Positions 43,894 to 53,726 of a DNA stretch of 64,000 bases are shown piece after piece. Position numbers and translations under genes: made by a program. Within the stretch, counting starts at the first letter, position 1. Every line of letters begins with the position of its first letter. The notes under the pieces are model-generated. The model had not been told where the DNA came from, did no database searches, and saw nothing but the letters and a program-made list of their open reading frames with translations. This DNA comes from JABWCE01 sp964617955 (GTDB taxonomy: Bacteria; Bacteroidota; Bacteroidia; NS11-12g; UBA9320), in NCBI GenBank assembly GCA_964617955.1, contig CAZTXB010000001.1:234423-298422 (forward strand), in the 5' to 3' direction.

Positions 43894-45600
43894 ATGAAAA
43901 ACTCAGGTCTCGCCTTTTTTATTTTTTTTAATTTAATCACTTTTTGCAAAGCCTCTCACCCCCTTTTAAGTGCAAAAGAGAAAGCACTGTTTTTGTCCGA
44001 CAGCCTGTTTCCTGCATTAAAGGGGCAATTTATTTTTAAATCTTCCCAATTCAGTTTGAGTGGGCTGCATCTCCGATTACAACAACAATTCCATACCATT
44101 CCTATTTTCGGGACTTACCTGGTTTTACATCTGAACACATCCGACAAGCTGATATGTTTCGAATCCAATTTGCTTTTCAGCCCTAAACCATTTGGTAAAA
44201 TGAATAATACCGCTCATTCATCCTGGTGTTTGTCCCACGACAGTATGATTATGGTAAGCGAGAAGATCAGTCTTGATGCGACAAATAGGCCTTTTCTCTC
44301 TTTGATTCGCGGTGCAGACACCCTCTTCAGCTATCCTCTTTTTCATTCTTTTAAAGATTCTACGGTTAAAGTAAAGGCTTACTACCCAAACCCCATTACG
44401 AGCTCACATGGGTTTTATGGAGATAAAATAAGCGATAACAATGATGCCAACAGTGAAGCTCTGAAGGCAGAATTAAAAATATTTGAAATGAAAGTCTGTT
44501 TCGATAGCGGTCGCTTTATTTTAAAAAACGAATTTCTTGAATTTGCAGAATTAAGTCTGCCAACGACTGTGCCTACTCAAGCAGGCTCCCCGATGTTGTT
44601 TTACACCCGTGACGAGCCTCAATTTGAAGAGGTTAACGCATTTTTTCATGTGGTACAGCAAATGGAATACTTAAGACGGCTGGGCTTTGGCCTACTTATC
44701 CCAAAGTTAAAAATAGATGCGCAGGCGCTTGATGGAGCAGATCAAAGTCTCTTTAAATTCAACAGCACACCCTATACCATTGAATTTGGCACGGGTGGCG
44801 TTGATGATGCCGAAGATGCTGAAGTTATTGTGCATGAATATGCCCATGCCCTATCACAAACGGCATCGCCCTTTACCACCGTTGGTGCCAACGATGAAAG
44901 GCTGGCGATGGAAGAGGGTTGGGCCGATTATTTTGCGGTTTCGCACTTTAAAAAATACGACCCCTTTAACTGGGAAAAAATATTTGATTGGGATGGACAT
45001 AATCCGTTTTGGTCAGGGATTAAAACCAATACCCATTCGATGTACCCAAATGATTGGAAACACCAAAAAGACGAGGACAGAGCGTTGTGGAGCAGCCCGC
45101 TCTTATGCATATGTGACGAATTAGGAAAAAATTTGAGTGACAGCCTTATACTTGAATTGCTCTTTTATCAATCGGCAGAGGCTCGTTTGCCGCAAATGGC
45201 CGAAAAACTCATTAAAATAGACACCCTTTTATTTTACGGCACTCACTACCAAGCAATTAAGAGTTGCTTTATAAAAAATGGCATTTTAAAAAAGGATCAC
45301 CGCGATTTGTTTAAGGGTGATTTTACGGAAAAGGTCAATTATAAAATTTTGAACAGCTCGGGCTTTGCGGTGCATGAAGGCCCTTTAGGAATTAAATTTA
45401 ATCGCAAGGTTGACAGCAAGTTATGCGTTTATAACCTCAATGGTCAACGTATCTTTTCGGAGGTAAATTTGCGTCAGGATTTGATATTTCTTAGTCCGGG
45501 AATTCTAAAGGCCGGATTGTATTTCATAACGCTCGAACCTGTTGAAAATTCCCTTGGATTTGTGAATTTTTACGGCTCTGAGAAAATTATCGTAAAGTAA
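43894..45600 (+). CDS. Secreted M36/M4-like zinc metallopeptidase with C-terminal sorting-type domain
   Basis: A 568-aa exported protein from ATG 43894, which begins directly at the signal peptide; a TTG 27 bp upstream is in frame. The gluzincin site is complete: His314-Glu315-Tyr-Ala-His318 in VHEYAHALS, then Glu341-Gly-Trp-Ala-Asp345 in MEEGWADYFAV, the ExxxD third-ligand motif found in fungalysin and thermolysin clans. A propeptide-like N-terminal half precedes it. The last about 75 residues (LCVYNLNGQRIFSEVNLRQ, LKAGLYFITLE) resemble a T9SS type A domain without a strong YPNP opening. It is monocistronic, convergent with the next T9SS gene. Confidence 0.82.
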   Translation: MKNSGLAFFIFFNLITFCKASHPLLSAKEKALFLSDSLFPALKGQFIFKSSQFSLSGLHLRLQQQFHTIPIFGTYLVLHLNTSDKLICFESNLLFSPKPFGKMNNTAHSSWCLSHDSMIMVSEKISLDATNRPFLSLIRGADTLFSYPLFHSFKDSTVKVKAYYPNPITSSHGFYGDKISDNNDANSEALKAELKIFEMKVCFDSGRFILKNEFLEFAELSLPTTVPTQAGSPMLFYTRDEPQFEEVNAFFHVVQQMEYLRRLGFGLLIPKLKIDAQALDGADQSLFKFNSTPYTIEFGTGGVDDAEDAEVIVHEYAHALSQTASPFTTVGANDERLAMEEGWADYFAVSHFKKYDPFNWEKIFDWDGHNPFWSGIKTNTHSMYPNDWKHQKDEDRALWSSPLLCICDELGKNLSDSLILELLFYQSAEARLPQMAEKLIKIDTLLFYGTHYQAIKSCFIKNGILKKDHRDLFKGDFTEKVNYKILNSSGFAVHEGPLGIKFNRKVDSKLCVYNLNGQRIFSEVNLRQDLIFLSPGILKAGLYFITLEPVENSLGFVNFYGSEKIIVK

Positions 45601-45604
45601 AAGA

Positions 45605-45622
45605 GAGAGGCCGAAGCCTCTC
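45605..45622. terminator. GC-rich hairpin between two convergent genes, terminator candidate
   Basis: GAGAGGC (45605-45611) pairs with GCCTCTC (45616-45622) around a CGAA tetraloop, 4 bp after the metallopeptidase stop and 62 bp before the stop of the convergent T9SS gene. It is the most stable short hairpin noticed between genes in the window; no long T-tract follows on either strand. Confidence 0.55.
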
Positions 45623-45683
45623 CCTAACTGCATTTATCTCAGAATATTCTTTAAAGGCTCAAATATCGGCAAGCCTATTTGTT

Positions 45684-48600
45684 TCAATTCATGAGAAGCT
45701 CCTTGCTACACTTGCTCTTATTTTGCTTAACGATTAAGGTGTATTTCCCCGATGATAATGAAGTCAGCTCCAGGTATTTGATGTTAGTTCCCTTGTATAC
45801 CCAATTATCCTCGTCCTGCATAATGAGCCGACCCCTGGCATCCCATATTTCATACTGAATCGGAGTTGTTTCTAAAGTATATATCACGAGAGTCACCTTT
45901 TCCCCTGCCGGGTTGGGATACAGATTGGATACTGCAAATTTTTCTTCCCTTGCGGTCCATTTATGAATTAACTCTCCCTCGCTTTGGTTTATCAAATCTA
46001 CGCCCTCAGGAAGCATTGCACAGAGTGCATTCAGTTTGTTTTGAAGGTTTCCGCTGAGAGTTACTTCGTTTCTGCTTCCTGTAAAATCAGTAACTGAAAT
46101 TTGATAAAACTCTGATCCTGCCTGGCTCAAATTACCACTTTCAGGAAATGGAAACCAAAAATTATCCTCCGCTTCTATTTCAAATCCATTTAGACAGGAT
46201 GAAGAATTTTTAATTCCTCCTTCCAAAAATCTATGCTTTTCCGGATTTTGATTGATAAAGTTATTGTGTCCCTGTTTGAGGTAAATTTCTGCTTCATTCA
46301 GTTCAATGGAAACCCCGTTGTTATAAAAGGTATTGTACCCACCGTAACTTCCCTCTACCTGCCTGCTCGCGCTTAAGTTTAATTCACCCTCGGTGTGAAT
46401 TGCCCTGCCGTTTTTTAAAAAATTATTGCATCTCATGTTTATAATCGCTTTATCGGAGCTTATCAGTCCGGTATGGTTGTTCTCAAACAAATTATTTTCA
46501 ATCTGAATAGGTATTCCGACTTTTGTTTGTAGAGAAATGGCTGATCGGTTTTCGGAGAAATGCGAATTTAGGAGAGAGGCGTTTTTATACAAGTTCACCG
46601 CCTCAACTCCGGTTTTGCATCCATGAAATCCACAATGGTTGAGTTGGAGTCCATTTAAATTTGATTTGAGTCCGAGTTCACAATTCCTAAAATTAACAAA
46701 CTGAAGTGGGATATCGGGGGTATTCACATCGGTAGGGTTATTTTCAAGAATCAATCCTACCTTTAGATTTTCGAAGCTCATATTTGACAATGATATCTTT
46801 AAATGGTTTATGTCGTTAATCACTTTTAAGCCTGATGTGTTTCGAGCATTGTTTTTTGCTGCTATGACCAAATGGTGTAGATTGGCATTTGCTCCCCGAC
46901 ACACGATTGAGCCTTCCGATTCACAAATTATTTTGCAGTTTGAAATTTCCAATGAGCCCAGCGGAAGAAGGTATACCGGCCCTCCCCTAACCAGTAAAAA
47001 TTCATCATTTATCATGCTGTTCCCGCTATACCTGAAAGAGGTATTGCTCGCGTTGCTGTAAATCGGATACCCTTTATTGGCTTCGCTCCGCGCCAATATC
47101 AATCGCCCGCCCTTGCTTGCTGACAAACGCTCAAATGAGAGAACTGCACCTGCTTCGACCTCTATGCTTCCTATCACCTCAAGGTCGGCGTACTCGCCAT
47201 CAAGTAGTATCCGAGCTCCCTTATGGTATATCAATTTTGCCCCGGCTTCGAGTATGAGTTTGCTATGGTTGTTGATATGCAAAACGCCACCATTGTTGAT
47301 TTCCATCACAAATCCTTTGCGACACGTTAAAGTGGCCTTGTTGTTGCCAAGATCCTCGACATTGTTGTTGCCCATGACAAACTGTCCTCCCTCGTTTATA
47401 ATTACCCTATTTAGGCATTCTGTGGTTTGATAAAACATAGAGTCCCCCTCTCTTATAGACCAATCGTCGGAGCTGCCAAAATTCCGTTTCATTTTTCCAT
47501 TTAGGTAAAAAACCCCCTCTTTATTAATCGTTAGCAAAGGAATTCTCTGCACAATTTTAGGGTTACTCGCAGTAGCCAAATTGTATTGACTGCCATTGAC
47601 AGAAGGCAATTGGAGCGCAGCAGGACTTTCTAATAAATCGACTTGCTCTAAAATAAACCCAACGTTATTTTGCTCCCCTAGAAGGGGATTTACAACGGAC
47701 CTGGTGTCGACAAAAACATGTGCTTGATTCTCATTAAAGGCATTGAGGTGTATGGCATCAAAGGGGTGAAAGCTTTGAGGTTCCTTTCTGCTTAAAATGC
47801 TTGGAAATTGTGATGATACATTAAAATTTAATAGGTCCCCTTCCAAATCAAGAGCTGAGGCGACAGGAACAAAACAAAAATCGGAGCCATTCGGTATTTG
47901 AGGTTTTTTGCTGTCTTTAAAACTGTTCCAAACACTGAGACTTGTCAATGCCTGAAGCCAATCTCCTGCCCCACCGGGAGCGTTATCCCAATGTTTGTTA
48001 CTCTCATATCCATGCATGATCTTCTCCTCAAATGTATAATGCAAGCCCCACATGGCATTGGCCCATTTGCCAACAGGACTGGCGCCTCGTGGCAAGAAGC
48101 CCCGGAAAACAACCTTATCACAATTTGGCGGGCAGTTTGAATTTGCGAATATTTCGGCAAAAGCCACCGTTGTCAAAGCCCGGTTATAAGCCCAATTAAA
48201 GAGTAGGTCTCCTCCTGAAAATTGAAAATTTTGACCATTGGGATTTCCGTTAGCAAGCGCAACATTCCGGCAATTTTTAGGATGTCCCAGCTCTTTTAGT
48301 ATAGAAACCCATTGCGCTCTTATCGCATCAGCACCCGGGTAAATATTTTTTTGGAGCATTTGTTGTGCCCCCATACTCCCTAAACCTAAATGATAGAATC
48401 CAAGTACTTCGGTTGGAGAACCGTTGTCGTCGGTGCCCTTGTGCTTTGCAAAGAACTCGAGTAGGCCCTGCATTCCCAGAGGCACATTGGCTCCTTTATG
48501 CGGCGAATCAAAGGTAACGCATAGCTTTGCACAATGTCGACAGCCATTTTTCTCCATTTTGGCAAGGGCATATCTGGCCAGGAGTCCACCCATGCTGGCC

Positions 48601-49793
48601 CCCATGACGATGAGTTCTTCCTCGGATTTTTTATTTTCATTCACCCACTGAATAATCTTTATCAACGCATTTCCATTTTTGATTAAATCACCTGAACCCT
48701 GCTGGAAATCGACAAACACAATGTCGAAACCACGGCTTCTTAATGCATTCATCAGAACCGGCAAATCTTTTAGGTTTTGCTTTACCGACTCTCCTTTCTC
48801 ATTGAGGGAAATTCCCGAAAGGAGTGTCCCAAAATTCACATCCCCAAATCGATTGTCAAATGGATTGTTGTCGATATCATACCCTTCGACAAAAATGACA
48901 GGTTTAACCAATCCCAGAAATGCATTTTTATATAAGATGGAGATTTTAGCTTCATTGATTTCTTTATTGTAATTGGTATAGCAAGCATTGCTCACTTGCA
49001 TGCTTTTTGCCATGAGAACCACATCAGCAAACTCGCCTTTCTTTTGAAACAAGGGGCTTCGAAAATTCCGAATGGGGATTTCCTTTCCATTTTCCAAACC
49101 CGAATTTGGGTTTGAAAAACTGATTTTGATACGCATCTCAAAGCCCGGGATGCTGTTGATGGCATAAAAAGGTTGGTCTAAAGTAGCCGAAAACCAACCC
49201 CTGCTGTCATTTGCATGGATCCAAAATGATTGACTTAAAGGAAGGTTTGTGAAACAGAGGGAAGAAGGCAAGATGTACCAGACTGTATCCTGCTCTGTTA
49301 CCGGATAAAACGTGGTAATATAGCTGAGCCTTTGCGATGCATACCAGCTATGCTCATGCCCTGCCTTGATTTGCAATTCCTTCTCAAAGGGGTTGAGATA
49401 AATGATATTGGACTCCACAGCTTCTTCTTTTATTCGGTAGAAATCAAAATTTATCATCGCCAGAGGAATCAAATTTCGGTTGTGATATGTGGCAGTGAGC
49501 TCCAGAAATTGGTGATAATCGGGATAATTCGCCGGCTCTTCCCTTTGGTTATTCAGATAGGTTAAGGCATCCTGAAATTGAAAATGATCCATGAACCGAT
49601 CTGTAGCTCCGTTCATGTAGGGGGATAATTGGCTGTTTGCAGGCAAAATTCCTTCCAGAATGCTGTTTGGGGGCAGGCATTTAAACAAGGGTTTAGCAAG
49701 ACTTCTCAAGAAATCGGGATACGTTTGAGAATAGGCAACGAAAACGTTTAAAATGGCCATTAAAGCCAGGAGTGCTTTGTTTGTTTTTTTCAT
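45684..49793 (-). CDS. Large T9SS type A protein combining an alpha/beta-hydrolase region and a right-handed beta-helix
   Basis: A 1369-aa secreted protein. Signal peptide 1-22 (ending VFVAYS). The hydrolase region (about 300-590) has KPVIFVEGYDIDNNPFDNRFGD and the nucleophile elbow GASMGGLLARYALAKM (Ser at about residue 398), followed by FDSPHKGANVPLG, the pattern of PGAP1/lipase-like serine hydrolases. A second half (about 770-1240) is rich in short Asn/Gly strands with alternating hydrophobic ladders (VGLILENNPTD, NHTGLISSDKAIINMRCNNF), typical of pectate-lyase-like beta-helices. The end (NLYPNPAGEKV, LIMQDEDN, LSSGKYTLIVKQ) is a T9SS type A sorting domain. Substrate unknown; a surface esterase or lipase is a reasonable guess. 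Confidence 0.82.
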   Translation of the reverse strand: MKKTNKALLALMAILNVFVAYSQTYPDFLRSLAKPLFKCLPPNSILEGILPANSQLSPYMNGATDRFMDHFQFQDALTYLNNQREEPANYPDYHQFLELTATYHNRNLIPLAMINFDFYRIKEEAVESNIIYLNPFEKELQIKAGHEHSWYASQRLSYITTFYPVTEQDTVWYILPSSLCFTNLPLSQSFWIHANDSRGWFSATLDQPFYAINSIPGFEMRIKISFSNPNSGLENGKEIPIRNFRSPLFQKKGEFADVVLMAKSMQVSNACYTNYNKEINEAKISILYKNAFLGLVKPVIFVEGYDIDNNPFDNRFGDVNFGTLLSGISLNEKGESVKQNLKDLPVLMNALRSRGFDIVFVDFQQGSGDLIKNGNALIKIIQWVNENKKSEEELIVMGASMGGLLARYALAKMEKNGCRHCAKLCVTFDSPHKGANVPLGMQGLLEFFAKHKGTDDNGSPTEVLGFYHLGLGSMGAQQMLQKNIYPGADAIRAQWVSILKELGHPKNCRNVALANGNPNGQNFQFSGGDLLFNWAYNRALTTVAFAEIFANSNCPPNCDKVVFRGFLPRGASPVGKWANAMWGLHYTFEEKIMHGYESNKHWDNAPGGAGDWLQALTSLSVWNSFKDSKKPQIPNGSDFCFVPVASALDLEGDLLNFNVSSQFPSILSRKEPQSFHPFDAIHLNAFNENQAHVFVDTRSVVNPLLGEQNNVGFILEQVDLLESPAALQLPSVNGSQYNLATASNPKIVQRIPLLTINKEGVFYLNGKMKRNFGSSDDWSIREGDSMFYQTTECLNRVIINEGGQFVMGNNNVEDLGNNKATLTCRKGFVMEINNGGVLHINNHSKLILEAGAKLIYHKGARILLDGEYADLEVIGSIEVEAGAVLSFERLSASKGGRLILARSEANKGYPIYSNASNTSFRYSGNSMINDEFLLVRGGPVYLLPLGSLEISNCKIICESEGSIVCRGANANLHHLVIAAKNNARNTSGLKVINDINHLKISLSNMSFENLKVGLILENNPTDVNTPDIPLQFVNFRNCELGLKSNLNGLQLNHCGFHGCKTGVEAVNLYKNASLLNSHFSENRSAISLQTKVGIPIQIENNLFENNHTGLISSDKAIINMRCNNFLKNGRAIHTEGELNLSASRQVEGSYGGYNTFYNNGVSIELNEAEIYLKQGHNNFINQNPEKHRFLEGGIKNSSSCLNGFEIEAEDNFWFPFPESGNLSQAGSEFYQISVTDFTGSRNEVTLSGNLQNKLNALCAMLPEGVDLINQSEGELIHKWTAREEKFAVSNLYPNPAGEKVTLVIYTLETTPIQYEIWDARGRLIMQDEDNWVYKGTNIKYLELTSLSSGKYTLIVKQNKSKCSKELLMN

Positions 49794-49980
49794 AAGGCTG
49801 GGATTAAAATTGTTAATATAAATTCATTGTTTAGTTTTTAAGTTATGTGTTTCATTTCTCACGAAGTGTGGTGAAAATTTTAAAAATAAGGGTTGACCGG
49901 GGCTCATTTCAAAACCCTGTTTTTCTAATCCTTAAAATGTATGTTTTAGAAGTGCCGCTTCAGTTGCCTTCTATCATTGA

Positions 49981-50634
49981 CTAATATTCAATGGTGACGG
50001 AATCGGTATGCCAGGCCTTGACCAGGAATCCATATTTTGCCTTTCGAATGAGCTTATCATTGCTGTAGGCGCTCATTATCATGGTATCCGGTTGATTGCC
50101 CCAGACCAGCCCGGTAAAAACGGTATCTTCATTGTTTGGATAAAGTATGCCTCCATTCAATTGCCCTCCAAGATAGATATGCGTATAATCCCTATGGTGC
50201 TTTTTGTTCAACATCTTCATTTTAACATAACCATATGTCCACTGCTCTAGATCCTTTCTCACGGTTTTTCCAAACTCTGTCAATCGCCAAACCGCTTGCC
50301 CTTTGCTGTTACCTGCATGATGTTTGCTCTCGGGGTATATATAGTAGAGTTCGTCTTTTTCTGCATAAAACTGGATACTGTAATGGCCTGAGGCATCGGA
50401 ATAGGTTTGGGCTATCACCGGCAAATCGCCTGAGCTGAAATTCATGCTCGTTTTCTTACCGTGTATATAAACTACGCAATTTGGAATACCTACATCACTG
50501 CCTCTTTCATACACTTTGCCTTCATAGGTGGTTTTTCCGTAATTTTCAGACTCGCGGCGGCATGAGAAGCCAATGACGCAGGTCGATAACATCATAAAGA
50601 GAAATTTAAGTTCAACATTCATAGAGTGATTCAT
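49981..50634 (-). CDS. Predicted lipoprotein with carboxypeptidase-regulatory-like domain
   Basis: A 217-aa protein. Lipoprotein signal with a lipobox GFSC (Cys25 from ATG 50634; an ATG 12 bp downstream is also possible). The mature part begins with an Ig-like/carboxypeptidase-D-regulatory-like pattern: YEGKVYERGSDVGIPNCVVYIHGKK, then SDASGHYSIQFYAEKDELYYIYPES. The rest is beta-rich with no recognised family. Next to T9SS cargo but apparently a separate transcription unit (186 bp after its start lies the 1369-aa gene downstream). Confidence 0.68.
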   Translation of the reverse strand: MNHSMNVELKFLFMMLSTCVIGFSCRRESENYGKTTYEGKVYERGSDVGIPNCVVYIHGKKTSMNFSSGDLPVIAQTYSDASGHYSIQFYAEKDELYYIYPESKHHAGNSKGQAVWRLTEFGKTVRKDLEQWTYGYVKMKMLNKKHHRDYTHIYLGGQLNGGILYPNNEDTVFTGLVWGNQPDTMIMSAYSNDKLIRKAKYGFLVKAWHTDSVTIEY

Positions 50635-50704
50635 TTAGTTACACAAATATATTTTCTATTTTTTTAAAAAAAAATATTCGAAAAAAGTAAACGATTATAA
50701 GCGA

Positions 50705-51775
50705 CTACAATTGAAAAATGGCTTTTAGTTTCTGGGATTCATTCTGCCAATTGAATACTTTTGAAGCTTCTATACACTTGTTTTTCAACCTGTTGTACAT
50801 CTCTGAATTCTCTCTTAAATTTTTTATTTTTTCAATGATCTGAACTTCTTCAAGCCCGCACAATAAACCTATTTCATACTTTTCCATCAATTGAATGTAC
50901 TCCGGAAAATCAGGCAGCAATTGAGGAATGCCGGCGTGCATATAATCAAAGGTTTTGTTGCTCAGAGAATAGTAATAGCTCAGACTGCTGTTGTCGAGTA
51001 AATTATAGCCCAACCATGCACTTTCCGTAACTTCCCTCAAAGCCTCAGGTTCCAATTTTCCCAAAAAGGTGACGCCCGGTCCGGCCATCGACCTTAAATC
51101 CTCTGACAGGTCACCGGCACCGGCTATTTTTACTTCGATGCCAATGTGAGCGGCCGCCTGAATTAAGGTTTCCAAACCCCTTCCTTTGTTTAAAGCCCCC
51201 TGGTATAAGACGTAAGGTTTGGCAGAATTAGTTGGGGTTCCATTTCGCTGTATGGGCACATTCTTGATCACTGTAAACGGCTTTTGATAAAGGGTTTGCC
51301 AATAATTGGCCAAACTATCCGATACGGTAATCAGGTGGTCGGCATTGAGAATGGTTTTTTTCTCTACAAATTTCCAAATTCTTTTTTTTATAAAATGCCC
51401 TTGCAACTCCGGTACCTCTGAGAATAACTCATGGGCATCAAATACCCAATTTATCTTCCTCAGCCTCTGAACAAAGAAGGCTGCAAAACTAGTATCCGCA
51501 TCAACAGAATAAATGATATCACTTTTATGAAACCACAGATACCACGCCAGCCGACAGTTCAATTCCAGGTAAAACAGTGGTCCTTTTTTTAAAAACAAGG
51601 TTAACCTCCTTTGTCTGTAAGCGCTCTGCTTGAGGGGAAGTGAAGTTGGGAGCAACCTTCCGATCAATTCTACATCAAAACCCAGGAGGCTTAACTCAGA
51701 GCAAATGCGCTGCATGCGTTGGTCTCCATTCAAATCGTTTGAAACCGTGACAATGATTTTTTTTCTTATTTCCAC
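50705..51775 (-). CDS. Glycosyltransferase, GT4-like
   Basis: A 356-aa GT-B fold glycosyltransferase. The N-terminal half has ICSELSLLGFDVELIGR, IIYSVDADTSFAAFFVQRL, WVFDAHELFSEVPEL. The C-terminal half has NKGRGLETLIQAAAHIGIEVKIAGAG, GVTFLGKLEPEALREV and the donor-site region YSLSNKTFDYMHAGIPQLLPDFPEYIQLM, corresponding to the EX7E region with a variation. Acceptor and donor unknown; likely surface polysaccharide. The GTG start at 51775 overlaps the last 10 bp of recQ, indicating coupling. Confidence 0.85.
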   Translation of the reverse strand: MEIRKKIIVTVSNDLNGDQRMQRICSELSLLGFDVELIGRLLPTSLPLKQSAYRQRRLTLFLKKGPLFYLELNCRLAWYLWFHKSDIIYSVDADTSFAAFFVQRLRKINWVFDAHELFSEVPELQGHFIKKRIWKFVEKKTILNADHLITVSDSLANYWQTLYQKPFTVIKNVPIQRNGTPTNSAKPYVLYQGALNKGRGLETLIQAAAHIGIEVKIAGAGDLSEDLRSMAGPGVTFLGKLEPEALREVTESAWLGYNLLDNSSLSYYYSLSNKTFDYMHAGIPQLLPDFPEYIQLMEKYEIGLLCGLEEVQIIEKIKNLRENSEMYNRLKNKCIEASKVFNWQNESQKLKAIFQL

Positions 51776-53646
51776 TTATATAAGCCTTCCTTATTTTTTA
51801 TGAGATTGCCCGTGTCCATCAAATACCTTAAGGCTTCAATCCTCTGAGGTTGCGCTCCGATTTTTTCGCAAATAACATCCATTTCCTCAAAGTGGTCGCA
51901 AAAATGCTTTTTTAAAATGGGTACAACCACATTGACCGCATCGCTGAGCTTATGTCTGACTGAACGACAAAAATCACATTTTCCGCACACAGTGGTGACG
52001 GTTTCGCCAAAATATTCGGCCAGTAAGACCTGCCTGCATCGCTTATCGGAAATGTATTTCTTAACCCACTCAGCCCTCTCCATGGCCATTTCTTTCAAAA
52101 ATTTCCACCGCGCTTTGTCGAAGGGAATAATTTGCGGACGGTTAATCAACAAGGTTATCGCCGGTTTCTCATTCTGAGGTATATAGTCTATGATCTTTAA
52201 ATCATTTAATTTATTCAGGTATTCCTTTGCTTTGTTTACCGAAAGGTTCAAATTTCTGGTCATTTCAACCTCGCTTACCGGCATATAATTATCGAACAAG
52301 CCGCCATACATTCTCAAAATCGTTTTTAGAAAAAGCTCATAGGTGGGATTTTCAAGATAAAATTTATACAAATGGTGGTTATCGACCTGAATTTTTAAAC
52401 GGGTAGGATTGGCAAAGGCTTCGGATAATTTTAGAACTCCTTCGCGCTGCAGGATGTTTAGGGCAATCTGAATATCGTAAACGCTTAGGTTATACTTTTT
52501 AGAAATCGCGTGAACATCGATTTCAAACACCTCGTCCTGACCTGAGTTATAGGGTATTTGCAAGTGGCTGCATAGGGCATTAAACACATGCTGCACAGCT
52601 TTCTTTTCCTGATAACGGCTTTCAATCCATTTTTTCCCTTCCAATCGGTCAGGCTTATTGGTCATCAAAATACACCAACTCTCCGATCCGTTTCGTCCGG
52701 TACGTCCGGCCTCCTGGTAATAAGCTTCCAAGCTGTCGGGCGTATCGTAATGGACCACCAGGTTCACATCCCCTTTGTCGATACCCATGCCAAATGCATT
52801 GGTGCAAACCATGATGCGGGTCTTTCCTTTTTGCCAGGCTTCCTGTTTGGCCGACCGCTCTTCCAAGCCCAAACCCGCGTGATAAAAATCGGCTGAAACT
52901 TTGTTTTTACTTAAAAACTCCGCTACCAAAGCGCTTGTTTTTCGGTTTCTCACATACACAATCCCACTTCCTTTCACCCCTTCCATTATTTTTAAAAGCC
53001 GAACCTTCTTGTTCTCCTCTTCCAAAACCACATAGCTCAAATTGGGCCTTGTAATGGTTTCCTGAAAAATATGGGAATGCTCATTCAAGCCCAAATGGTT
53101 TTTAATATCCTCTATTACTTTGGGTGTAGCAGATGCCGTGAGCGCTATGCATGCGGTATCCGGTATTATTTTTCTTAGCTCGGCAATTAACAAATACTCC
53201 GGCCTGAAATCATGCCCCCACTGGGAAATGCAGTGTGCTTCGTCAATAGCCAATAAACCAATGCGCGAGTCGATGACGATTTCCTTAAAACGTTCGGAAT
53301 GGATTCGCTCAGGGGAAACATAAACGAACTTATATTTCCCGTTTCGAATATTGCTGTATTCTATTTCCGTTTCTCTTCGTGTGAGCCCTGAATGAAAAGC
53401 TATGGCAGAAATTCCTCGTTTTTTCAAATTATCCACCTGATCGTTCATGAGAGCGATAAGCGGCGAAACAACTAAGGTTGTGGTATTGAGATAAAGTCCC
53501 GGGATTTGAAAGCATACCGACTTTCCTCCACCGGTTGGCAAAATGGCCAGAGTATCCTTCCCCTCTATTACAGATTGAATAATCTTCTCCTGTAATGGCC
53601 GAAAGGATGAATGACCCCAATATTGCTTAAGAAGATTTAAGGGCAT
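51766..53646 (-). CDS. RecQ family ATP-dependent DNA helicase
   Basis: 3'-5' superfamily 2 helicase, 626 aa. Motif 0/I: FRPLQEKIIQSVIEGKDTLAILPTGGGKSVCFQIP; DEAH box with aromatic-rich loop: LAIDEAHCISQWGHDFRPEY; motif III ALTASATP; motifs V/VI FGMGIDKGDVNLVVHYDTPDSLEAYYQEAGRTGRNG. A zinc-binding cluster appears at CRQVLLAEYFGE plus CGKCDFC, in an RQC-like region that is out of the usual order, placed near 550 after the winged-helix-like segment. There is no obvious HRDC domain, so this is the shorter RecQ type common as a second copy in Bacteroidota. Ends overlapping the GT4 gene by 10 bp. Confidence 0.92.
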   Translation of the reverse strand: MPLNLLKQYWGHSSFRPLQEKIIQSVIEGKDTLAILPTGGGKSVCFQIPGLYLNTTTLVVSPLIALMNDQVDNLKKRGISAIAFHSGLTRRETEIEYSNIRNGKYKFVYVSPERIHSERFKEIVIDSRIGLLAIDEAHCISQWGHDFRPEYLLIAELRKIIPDTACIALTASATPKVIEDIKNHLGLNEHSHIFQETITRPNLSYVVLEEENKKVRLLKIMEGVKGSGIVYVRNRKTSALVAEFLSKNKVSADFYHAGLGLEERSAKQEAWQKGKTRIMVCTNAFGMGIDKGDVNLVVHYDTPDSLEAYYQEAGRTGRNGSESWCILMTNKPDRLEGKKWIESRYQEKKAVQHVFNALCSHLQIPYNSGQDEVFEIDVHAISKKYNLSVYDIQIALNILQREGVLKLSEAFANPTRLKIQVDNHHLYKFYLENPTYELFLKTILRMYGGLFDNYMPVSEVEMTRNLNLSVNKAKEYLNKLNDLKIIDYIPQNEKPAITLLINRPQIIPFDKARWKFLKEMAMERAEWVKKYISDKRCRQVLLAEYFGETVTTVCGKCDFCRSVRHKLSDAVNVVVPILKKHFCDHFEEMDVICEKIGAQPQRIEALRYLMDTGNLIKNKEGLYKWK

Positions 53647-53726
53647 AGCCTAAGTTACTCAGGCTGTAAATTTAAGTATAAAATGGCGATGTGAATTTGG
53701 CAAAATTTTGAACGAAGGAGAGTCCC

